NCBI RefSeq assembly: GCF_000473365.1
Contig: NZ_KI421517.1
Span: 3,428,634 to 3,492,633 of the forward strand
Length of the DNA stretch: 64,000 nt
Direction of reading: 5' to 3'
Origin: Adhaeribacter aquaticus DSM 16391
GTDB taxonomy: Bacteria > Bacteroidota > Bacteroidia > Cytophagales > Hymenobacteraceae
The position numbers were made by a program, and so were the translations under genes. Position 1 is the stretch's first letter, and each line of letters begins with the position of its first letter. This document shows positions 43,472-50,817 of the stretch, one piece after another. Under the pieces are notes generated by a model, which saw only the letters and a list, made by a program, of their open reading frames with translations, was not told the origin of the DNA and did no database searches.

Positions 43472-43501
43472 CAAAGCTAATAATTTATTAAAGGAACACA
43501 A
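43472..43501 (-). promoter_or_regulatory. Promoter of the small barrel gene (TTG-N19-TAGCTTTG)
   Basis: On the minus strand TTG (43499-43501) lies 19 bases before TAGCTTTG (43472-43479), a full -33/-7 match. The start codon follows 26 bases later. It overlaps the terminator of the ABC gene upstream. Confidence 0.65.
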
Positions 43502-43531
43502 AAAAGGCCTGTAACAATTAAGTTACAGGCC
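43500..43531 (-). terminator. Terminator of the ABC transporter gene
   Basis: A perfect 10-bp stem GGCCTGTAAC / GTTACAGGCC with a 6-base loop. On the minus strand it is followed by six Ts, 22 bases after the stop at 43553. Confidence 0.88.
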
Positions 43532-43552
43532 CGCCAATGAAATCTAACTTTA

Positions 43553-45370
43553 TTAACTTAATTCAAACTGAAGTCTAAGTAAATTGGCATACAAACCATT
43601 TTCATTAAGCGATAAGTCCTCGTGGTTACCTTCCTCAACAATTCGTCCGTTTTCAATTACAAAAATCTTATCAGCTTTCCGGATAGTAGATAACCGGTGC
43701 GCAATTATAATGCTGGTCCGGCCTTTCATTAATTCATCCATAGCAGACTGTACCAGCTTTTCTGATTCAGAATCAAGGGAACTAGTAGCTTCATCCAGAA
43801 TCAGGATAGCTGGGTTTTTTAATATTGCCCGGGCAATGGCAACCCGCTGCCGCTGTCCACCCGAAAGTTTAATACCTCGCTCGCCCACCAAAGTATCTAA
43901 ACCTTCTGGGAAAGTTTGAATAAAATTATAGGCATTTGCTTTCTTAGCTGCTTGTATAATTTGTTCTTCTGTAGCCTCCGGACGTCCGTAAGCAATGTTC
44001 TCCCGAATGGTACCGCCAAATAATAATACTTCCTGTGGCACAATACCAATATTCTGACGCAATTGAGTTAAGTTTATGTCTTTAATGTTCCGGCCATCTA
44101 CTAAAATATTGCCAGCGCTTAATTCGTAAAACTTCATAAGCAGTTGCACAATTGTAGATTTACCAGCGCCGCTAGGACCCACCAGCGCAACTTTTTCTCC
44201 GGCTTTTATCTGAAAGGAGATATCTTTTAAAACAGCAATATCCTGACGGGTAGGGTAGGAGAAGGCCACATGCTGGTATTGAATATTACCAGCTATTTTC
44301 AGGTTCTCATCGGCTGGAGTCAAAGCCATATGAGAAGGTTCAACAGGTTCATCCAGAATTTCCAGAATCCGGTCAGCAGCACCTAAAGAGGCTTGTACCT
44401 TCCCGTACATATCACCAAGGCCTCCTACAGAAGCACCAATAAACGTGGTATAGATTATAAATTGAACCAGTTCGCCAATGGTTAACTCGCCACTTTCTAC
44501 CAAAGAGGCACCATACCATAGTACCAGAACAATGCCACCAAACAAGCCAATAATAATAAAAGAAACAAAAGCGCCCCGGAAATAAGAAGCCCGTAAAGAA
44601 TTACTCACAGCTTTTGATAAAGAACGGTTATAGCGTCCTATTTCAAATAATTCGTTCGTAAACGTTTTTACTACGTTTATGGCCTGCAGCGTTTCCTCTA
44701 CAATTACATTAGTCTTAGCAATTTCTTCCTGGGTTGCTTTAGATAATTTTTTTATTTTTTTCCCAAAGATAAAGGCCAGTAAAACCAAGAAGGGAAAAGT
44801 GCCCAGCATAAACAAGGACAACTTAACAGAGGTTACCATAATAATGATAACACCTACAATCAACGTAATTACCTGCCGGAAAAGCTCCGCTAAAGTTATG
44901 GAGAAAGAATCCTGTAACTGAGAAACATCAGAAGTGATCCGACTGGTAATTTCGCCCACCCGTTTCTGTTCAAAAAAAGGAATGGGCAGCACTACAAATT
45001 TCGCATATAAGGCCCTCCGGATATCGGCAATGGCATTTTCACTTACCTGCGCAAAGAAGTAGATCCGGAAAAAGGAGAATATACCTTGTAATAATATCAC
45101 ACCAAATAATCCAAGCGCAATCAGGTTGATATCTTGTATAAGTTGGGTAGCCTGTCCGGTTGCACTATCTACCAATTTGCCAGTTAAAGCCGGGAATACC
45201 ATAAAGGTACTGCTGGATAAAGCCAGGAATACCAAACCAACAATAAATTTAAATTTATACGGAAAAACGTAGCTGAAAATGCGTCGTCCTTTTTGTAGGT
45301 TTTCTTTATTGATAGGTTTTTTCTGAGTTGAGTCAGTTTCGGGGTTACTTCCTAATCCGCGTCTTGCCAT
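43553..45370 (-). CDS. ABC exporter, fused membrane and ATPase domains (MsbA-like)
   Basis: A half-transporter of 605 residues. The membrane domain (about 30-330) has six helices. The ATPase domain (about 365-600) has Walker A GPSGAGKST, signature LSGGQRQRVAIARA, Walker B AILILDEATSSLDSE and switch His AHRLSTI. It works as a homodimer. Lipid, peptide or drug export are all possible, and MsbA-like lipid flipping is the default guess. Monocistronic, with its own terminator. Confidence 0.94.
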   Translation of the reverse strand: MARRGLGSNPETDSTQKKPINKENLQKGRRIFSYVFPYKFKFIVGLVFLALSSSTFMVFPALTGKLVDSATGQATQLIQDINLIALGLFGVILLQGIFSFFRIYFFAQVSENAIADIRRALYAKFVVLPIPFFEQKRVGEITSRITSDVSQLQDSFSITLAELFRQVITLIVGVIIIMVTSVKLSLFMLGTFPFLVLLAFIFGKKIKKLSKATQEEIAKTNVIVEETLQAINVVKTFTNELFEIGRYNRSLSKAVSNSLRASYFRGAFVSFIIIGLFGGIVLVLWYGASLVESGELTIGELVQFIIYTTFIGASVGGLGDMYGKVQASLGAADRILEILDEPVEPSHMALTPADENLKIAGNIQYQHVAFSYPTRQDIAVLKDISFQIKAGEKVALVGPSGAGKSTIVQLLMKFYELSAGNILVDGRNIKDINLTQLRQNIGIVPQEVLLFGGTIRENIAYGRPEATEEQIIQAAKKANAYNFIQTFPEGLDTLVGERGIKLSGGQRQRVAIARAILKNPAILILDEATSSLDSESEKLVQSAMDELMKGRTSIIIAHRLSTIRKADKIFVIENGRIVEEGNHEDLSLNENGLYANLLRLQFELS

Positions 45371-45428
45371 GGAAGAATATCTGTTCTTAAATACTAATAA
45401 TTACTGCCCAATAGCAGCTTTACTTATG

Positions 45429-45436
45429 CAAATGTA
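45429..45436 (-). promoter_or_regulatory. Candidate -7 element (TACATTTG) of the ABC exporter gene
   Basis: An exact TAnnTTTG on the minus strand, 58 bases before ATG 45370. No TTG -33 element at the best spacing, so support is moderate. Confidence 0.45.
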
Positions 45437-45552
45437 CACAATCCTTTTATTATTAGATTGCTTTTACTTGTTTTCATAACATAAGTAAATCCTGATTAGT
45501 TTGTTAAGCTATCGGCAAAGGATAAATAATTTTAACTCCGTTCGTTAAAAGC

Positions 45553-47019
45553 TTAAATTACCGCGACCAGCTTTTTAGGCCGGTTGGTTGATATAAATAA
45601 TAAACCCAGGATAGTTATTAAACCATTTAGAAGCAGTACTTCAAAGCCAAATTCATAACCCCAGAACCATTCTTTTGAATTAATATTAATAATATAGGTA
45701 AGGATAGGAGATATAACACCAATAACCGGAACCAAATTGTCGCGTACATTCCGGGGAATAAACAAACCAAAAAAGTAAAGACCCAGCAACGGACCGTAGG
45801 TGTAGCCGGCAATTTTAAAAACGGCGGTAACCACGTTCTCATCATTAATAATTCGGAAAACAATAATCACCAACATGAGCAACAGCGAAAAGCTGATGTG
45901 AACAAAAAACTTATAACGTTTCCGTTCTTCTTCCGGCCTTTGTCTGAAATTAAGAAAATCAATACAAAAAGAAGTGGTTAAGGCCGTTAAAGCAGAGTCG
46001 GCGCTGGCATACGTAATGGCCACAATACCCAGAATAAAAGCAATGCCGGCTACTGAATTAAAGTGGTTTAGTGCCAGAAACGGAAAAACATCATCGCCTT
46101 TAGCTGGTAACGTAATGCCTTTGGTACTGGCAAAAATATACAACAGCGCACCCAGGGAGAGGAATAAGATATTAACAATAAATAAAATAATGCTAAACCA
46201 GAACATATTTTTCTGCGCATCACCTATATTTTTACAGCTGAGGTTTTTTTGCATCATATCCTGGTCCAGTCCCATCATTACAATGGCAATAAAAACACCA
46301 GCTAAAAATTGCTTTAAAAAATACCGGCTATCTTTAACGTCCCAAAAGAAAACCTGAGAGTAAGAACTGGTATCAATGGTATTTACCAATTCCTGAAAAG
46401 ATAAATTAAGGTCTTTTGAAATAAGAACAATACTAACGCCAACACAAACTAGCATAGCAAGCGTTTGAAAAGTATCAGTCCAGATAATGGTTTTCATCCC
46501 TCCCCGGAAAGTATATACCCAAATTAGTACAATGGTTATAAGTACTGAAACTGAAAAAGGAATACCCAGTGCATCAAAAACGGCTAATTGTAAAACCCCA
46601 GCAACTAAGTAAAGCCGGAGAGCTGCGCCAATGGTACGGGCTAGTAAAAAAAAGGCAGCTCCGGTTTTGTACGACCAGAAACCAAATCGTTCTTCTAAAT
46701 AAGTATAAATAGAAATCAGATTCAGGCGATAATACAAAGGCATTAAAATGGTAGCAATCACCAGGTAACCGACTAGGTTCCCTAAAATCAACTGGAGGTA
46801 AGAAAATTGGGCTTTGGCTACCATGCCCGGAATAGAGATAAAAGTAACTCCCGAAAGAGTTGTTCCAATCATGCCAAATGCCACTACAAACCAAGGCGAT
46901 TTTCTATTAGCCAGGAAAAAGCTCTCTGTACTGTCGTTTTTGCGGCTGGTAATAAAAGCAATGGTTATTAATACAAAAAAATAGCCGACTACTAGGCTTA
47001 TAATAAAGGCTGGCGACAT
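45553..47019 (-). CDS. Sodium:solute symporter (SSS family), 488 aa
   Basis: ATG 47019 (MSPAFIISLVVGYFF) is chosen, since the 19 codons upstream do not look like protein. A 13-helix SSS transporter with GMIGTTLSGVTFISIPGMV near the start and a core FRGGMKTIIWTDTFQTLAML segment, the Na+-site region of the family. It lacks the extra charged loop of the other symporter at 38993-40681. The two have clearly different sequences. Substrate unknown. It stands alone. Confidence 0.92.
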   Translation of the reverse strand: MSPAFIISLVVGYFFVLITIAFITSRKNDSTESFFLANRKSPWFVVAFGMIGTTLSGVTFISIPGMVAKAQFSYLQLILGNLVGYLVIATILMPLYYRLNLISIYTYLEERFGFWSYKTGAAFFLLARTIGAALRLYLVAGVLQLAVFDALGIPFSVSVLITIVLIWVYTFRGGMKTIIWTDTFQTLAMLVCVGVSIVLISKDLNLSFQELVNTIDTSSYSQVFFWDVKDSRYFLKQFLAGVFIAIVMMGLDQDMMQKNLSCKNIGDAQKNMFWFSIILFIVNILFLSLGALLYIFASTKGITLPAKGDDVFPFLALNHFNSVAGIAFILGIVAITYASADSALTALTTSFCIDFLNFRQRPEEERKRYKFFVHISFSLLLMLVIIVFRIINDENVVTAVFKIAGYTYGPLLGLYFFGLFIPRNVRDNLVPVIGVISPILTYIININSKEWFWGYEFGFEVLLLNGLITILGLLFISTNRPKKLVAVI

Positions 47020-47136
47020 AAAAGAATGTTGAATAATGGAATTGCACAAATATATTAAAAAGCCTGAATGCGCCATTACAAAAAAAACTAAAATAGGTTA
47101 CAAGTGCATATGTTATGTTAAATAAAAAACTTGAAA

Positions 47137-47170
47137 ATAAAAAAGGCCGGTTTATCCGGCCTTTTTTATT
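47137..47170 (-). terminator. Terminator of the SPW-repeat gene
   Basis: A perfect 10-bp stem AAAAGGCCGG / CCGGCCTTTT with a 5-base loop. It is flanked by T runs on both strands. It lies just after the minus-strand gene ending at 47187. Confidence 0.88.
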
Positions 47171-47186
47171 TAACAAAAATTGCTAA

Positions 47187-47591
47187 TTAAAATCTGTCGC
47201 TAGTGTTGTTCAATGGGTTATTTACAACATTACGAGAATGTACGAAATCTGGAACTCTTCTAGTAGTTAAAGACGCAGCAACCTCCATTAAACCTAAAAT
47301 TAAGTGTGGTTGCCAAACATAATCGCTAAAACCAAAAATCCATGGTGACGCAGCTAAGAATAAACCAGCAAAGAAGTCTAAACGTAAGTGGGTAGCCATA
47401 GACATAGACTTAAATGCTCCTAACTCATAGTTAGTCATCAAGGCTTGTAAAATCATGGTAATACCTAAAATAACTGGTACCCAAGTTTCTGCACCACCAT
47501 TATCGAAGTTTAATAACCAAGGTGAAGCTATTAATAAAGCGCCCATTAGGTAGTCTAATACCCCATGAACTCGGGTTGATATAAATCTCAT
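47187..47591 (-). CDS. SPW-repeat membrane protein, 134 aa
   Basis: Two copies of the SPW motif, each on a membrane hairpin: ALLIASPWLLNF and GLFLAASPWIFGF, four membrane segments in all. It begins RFISTRVHGVLDYLMG, a common start of this family. No function is established. On the minus strand AGGAGA lies 12 bases before ATG, a rare near-Shine-Dalgarno in this genome. It is monocistronic. Confidence 0.88.
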   Translation of the reverse strand: MRFISTRVHGVLDYLMGALLIASPWLLNFDNGGAETWVPVILGITMILQALMTNYELGAFKSMSMATHLRLDFFAGLFLAASPWIFGFSDYVWQPHLILGLMEVAASLTTRRVPDFVHSRNVVNNPLNNTSDRF

Positions 47592-47827
47592 TTTTATTGA
47601 TCTCCTATATTTAAATTTTGATCGAAAAATATTTTGTATTTGGTGGTTTATACGCCCAGAAAAAAAATAAGGTTTTAGGTGGTATTAATAAAATTATAGG
47701 TTAATGGCCTAAAATTTATCATAATACAATGCTTGCATAAAAATAATTATATTTTAAGTTTAGATAAACGCTTTGGGAGGGTAGAATTTTAACTTTTTAA
47801 ATTATCTGACAAAGCTATTTAATCGTT

Positions 47828-47835
47828 TACATTTG
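47828..47835 (+). promoter_or_regulatory. -7 element (TACATTTG) of the murI gene
   Basis: Exact TAnnTTTG, 17 bases before the start codon at 47853. The -33 element is not clear. Confidence 0.5.
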
Positions 47836-47852
47836 TGCTTTAGAATTAGAAG

Positions 47853-48671
47853 ATGTCAGAAAAGAATCTGCAAAATAAACCTATTGGTATTTTTGATAGC
47901 GGTATAGGGGGGCTTACGGTGGCCCAGGCTATAACCAAACTATTACCCCAGGAACAGATAATTTACTTTGGCGATACCGCCCATTTGCCCTATGGCGATA
48001 AATCAACGGCTGCCATTCAGGCCTATGCCATAAAAATTTGCGATTTATTGGTAAAGCAAGAATGTAAAGTAATCTTGATAGCTTGTAATTCGGCATCGGC
48101 CGCCGCTTATGATCTGGTAAAAGAATATGTGGGAAGTAAAGCTAAGGCTTTAAATGTTATTGATCCGGCCGTAAACTATATTGGAAAACACTATGCCAAT
48201 AAAACCATTGGTTTAATAGGCACCCGGCAAACCGTAAACTCAGGGGTATATAAAAGAAAGATAGAAGACCTTGACCAAAATATATCTTTGCATTCGGTAG
48301 CTACCCCGCTTCTGGCCGATATTATTGAAGAAGGGTTCTTTAATAATAATATAAGTGAAAGTATAATTGAAGCTTATTTGTCGCATCCGGATTTGCAGAA
48401 CATAGAAGCTTTAATTTTGGCTTGTACGCATTACCCCCTTATTAAAAACCAGATTAAAGAGTATTATAAAGGGAAAGTTGATATAGTAGATGCTTCTCAA
48501 ATTGTAGCCGAAGATGTAAAAGCCTTTTTGGAAAAGGAAGATTTAGCTTCTGGGGCCTTAACTAAAGACCATAAATTTTACGTTTCAGATTTTACCCTGT
48601 CTTTTGAAGCTTCTACTAAAATTTTCTTTGAGCGGGAAGTAAGTCTGGAACAATATCCACTTTGGGAGTAA
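47853..48671 (+). CDS. murI: Glutamate racemase
   Basis: Converts L- to D-glutamate for peptidoglycan. The start GIFDSGIGGLTV (Asp15, Ser16) and the two catalytic Cys are intact: Cys78 in ACNSASA and Cys191 in ACTHYPL. At 272 residues it has the normal length and no signal peptide. It is monocistronic, with a well-placed -7 element upstream. Confidence 0.96.
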   Translation: MSEKNLQNKPIGIFDSGIGGLTVAQAITKLLPQEQIIYFGDTAHLPYGDKSTAAIQAYAIKICDLLVKQECKVILIACNSASAAAYDLVKEYVGSKAKALNVIDPAVNYIGKHYANKTIGLIGTRQTVNSGVYKRKIEDLDQNISLHSVATPLLADIIEEGFFNNNISESIIEAYLSHPDLQNIEALILACTHYPLIKNQIKEYYKGKVDIVDASQIVAEDVKAFLEKEDLASGALTKDHKFYVSDFTLSFEASTKIFFEREVSLEQYPLWE

Positions 48672-48840
48672 CATGCGGTTGCTGGCAACAATTGGCAGTT
48701 CAGGGTAAAATATATTTAAAACAATTTTAGATGAAGGGTTTAATAATTACGTTTAAATGGAAGGGTAGAAACTTCTAAGAAATTATTAAGCTCATTTGAA
48801 GCTGTAGACCCTTATTTAGAGTTTGTAGACTATCAAAGCT

Positions 48841-49425
48841 ATGGAAAAGAAATATTTACGAATAGGCGACTGGAAGCGGAATGTACTGATTATGGCTACT
48901 GCTTCTTGTTTAGGTTTAACGGCTTGTAACAATGGCAACCAGGCCGAACAAGGTAGTACCAGTGACTGGTCTAGCGGAAATAACTCCCAGGGTGTAATAA
49001 CCGAATTAACGGAAATTAGTCCTGATAATTGGCGCATTTCTGATGAGCGCCCAGCAGGACCGGGTGAGGTGGCAGCCATAATGCGACATTACGATGGCAA
49101 GATTGATACCTTAAAAGGAGAGGCTTTACAACGCCAGATGCAGCAACACGCTTCTGTTAACGAGGGCGGTCATAATAATGGGTTTAGCATGATGAATGTT
49201 TTAATGTGGAGTAGCCTGGGTTATATGGCCGGCCGGATGATGTCGCCTAACCCGCGGTATTACACAAACCCAAATGTAATGCAGCGGTCCAGTACGCTGC
49301 GTAACAATATTTCCCAGCAACGTATGAACCGGGGAGCGGGTGGCAATGGCGGAACTTATCGTCGTACCGCACCTAGTGGCCGCTCCGGGGTGTTTTCCGG
49401 ACGCAGTGGCGGATTTTATTCTTAA
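48841..49425 (+). CDS. Lipoprotein with Gly/Ser/Arg-rich tail (YgiB-like position)
   Basis: The first 29 residues form a lipoprotein signal (lipobox LTAC, Cys29). The middle (about 55-95) is soluble. The segment 110-130 (FSMMNVLMWSSLGYMAGRMM) is hydrophobic and rich in Met. The tail from about 150 is rich in Gly, Ser and Arg (GRSGVFSGRSGGFYS). It lies 17 bases before a glutathionylspermidine-synthase-like gene. In E. coli ygiB (a Gly/Ser-rich DUF1190 lipoprotein) has the same relation to ygiC, so this is a likely functional counterpart. Sequence homology to YgiB cannot be confirmed here. Confidence 0.75.
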   Translation: MEKKYLRIGDWKRNVLIMATASCLGLTACNNGNQAEQGSTSDWSSGNNSQGVITELTEISPDNWRISDERPAGPGEVAAIMRHYDGKIDTLKGEALQRQMQQHASVNEGGHNNGFSMMNVLMWSSLGYMAGRMMSPNPRYYTNPNVMQRSSTLRNNISQQRMNRGAGGNGGTYRRTAPSGRSGVFSGRSGGFYS

Positions 49426-49442
49426 CCCAGTTTCTTATTGGT

Positions 49443-50660
49443 ATGGCAGTATTCTCCAGTGATCTTATTCGGGCAAAAAATAATTCCGGGAACAACATAA
49501 AGGTTATTCCGCATGCAGGTAATATTAGCTCAGCTTTGCAAAACTTAGGTTGGGACTGGGTGCTGGAAGATGAGTGTGCTAATTATTTACCCGGTGAAGC
49601 AGTTGTATTGCCGCAATCTCAGGCCGATGATTTATTACAGGCTGCCGATGAATTATATGAAATGATGGTGGCGTCGGTGCCGGATGATTTACCAGATAGC
49701 TTTTTACAGCAATTAGCCATTCCGGCAAATCTTTGGAGCCTCGTCCGGCATTCCTGGAACGATGAACGACATTGGCATTTATACGGCCGTTTTGATATGG
49801 CTCAGACACCGGAAGGACCTAAACTTATAGAGTTCAATGCTGATACCGCAACCAGTATTCCGGAAACTGCCGTGGTGCAATGGGCTAGCTTAGCCGCCGC
49901 TGGCAAACATGAGGCCGAGCAAGCTTCGGGTTTATACGAAGCGCTGGTCACTCAATTTGAAAAATGGCTGGATGTAAACCAGGAACTGGAGCCTTCTTTA
50001 TTATTAACGTATATTGGAGCCAGTGCCGAAGATGCAACCAATTGTGCCGTGCTGGCCCAGGCTGCCGAGGAAGCAGGTTTCCAGGTGCACCTTTGCCCCA
50101 TAGATCAGATTACCATAACAGTGGTTGGAGAAGATAGAGGAGTATGGGCTCCTGTAGGGGAGGAGCAATGGCAAAAGTTTTCTTTTGTTTATAAACTCAT
50201 ACCCTGGGAACAATTAGCCTGGGAAGAACCGGAATTTATTCAGGATGTAGAAAACTTGCTTCGTACCCGAACCGTGGTAATAGCCAATCCTGCTTATAGC
50301 TTACTTCTTCAAAGCAAAGGCATGCTGGCCTGGCTCTGGCAAAATTACCCCCATAACCCTTTGTTATTAGAAACCTCTTTTGCGCCCTTAAAAGGAAAGT
50401 ATATTAGTAAACCTTTTTATGGGCGGGAAGGCCAAAATGTAACGGTAGTGGCTAATGGCGAATCAGTAACATCGACCCCGGGTGAATTTGATAACCAACC
50501 TGTTGTTTACCAGCAATGGTGCGAATTTCCACAAGATGGTGCAGGTAATTTATACCAAACCGGGGTTTTTTGGGCCGGCGAAGGCTGTGCAATAGGTTAT
50601 CGTCGGGCAACCGGCATTATAACCAATACCTCGCAATTTCTAGCGCATTTATTAAGTTAA
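49443..50660 (+). CDS. Glutathionylspermidine synthase-like ATP-grasp protein (YgiC-like)
   Basis: At 405 residues it matches the synthetase half only of E. coli Gsp, without the N-terminal amidase, as in YgiC/YjfC. Conserved segments are RFDMAQTPEGPKLIEFNADT, SIPETAVVQW and KGKYISKPFYGREGQNV, the last binding ATP. It makes an amide bond between a peptide or acid and an amine; the real substrates of YgiC-type proteins are not settled. It follows the Gly/Ser-rich lipoprotein gene by 17 bases. Confidence 0.9.
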   Translation: MAVFSSDLIRAKNNSGNNIKVIPHAGNISSALQNLGWDWVLEDECANYLPGEAVVLPQSQADDLLQAADELYEMMVASVPDDLPDSFLQQLAIPANLWSLVRHSWNDERHWHLYGRFDMAQTPEGPKLIEFNADTATSIPETAVVQWASLAAAGKHEAEQASGLYEALVTQFEKWLDVNQELEPSLLLTYIGASAEDATNCAVLAQAAEEAGFQVHLCPIDQITITVVGEDRGVWAPVGEEQWQKFSFVYKLIPWEQLAWEEPEFIQDVENLLRTRTVVIANPAYSLLLQSKGMLAWLWQNYPHNPLLLETSFAPLKGKYISKPFYGREGQNVTVVANGESVTSTPGEFDNQPVVYQQWCEFPQDGAGNLYQTGVFWAGEGCAIGYRRATGIITNTSQFLAHLLS

Positions 50661-50779
50661 ACCTAACTACAAATTAAACCCATTCCTCCTCTAAAAAAAA
50701 AAGATAATTAGGGTGGTTTGAATTTAAATTCCACAATTTCCCAATAAGGTTTTTAGTTAAGAGGAAAAGGTTTTATAAT

Positions 50780-50787
50780 TAACTTTG
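50780..50787 (+). promoter_or_regulatory. -7 element (TAACTTTG) of the FAD/Fe-S dehydrogenase gene
   Basis: An exact TAnnTTTG, 30 bases before the TTG start at 50818. The same 8-mer occurs before nuoH (53857) and nuoN (60479). Confidence 0.55.
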
Positions 50788-50817
50788 TAGAATCCGAACC
50801 ACTAAAACCTATCTATT

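Noticed and set aside
45530-45550. Hairpin TTTTAAC / GTTAAAA after the second symporter gene
   Set aside because: Only 7 AT-rich pairs, too weak to call a terminator.
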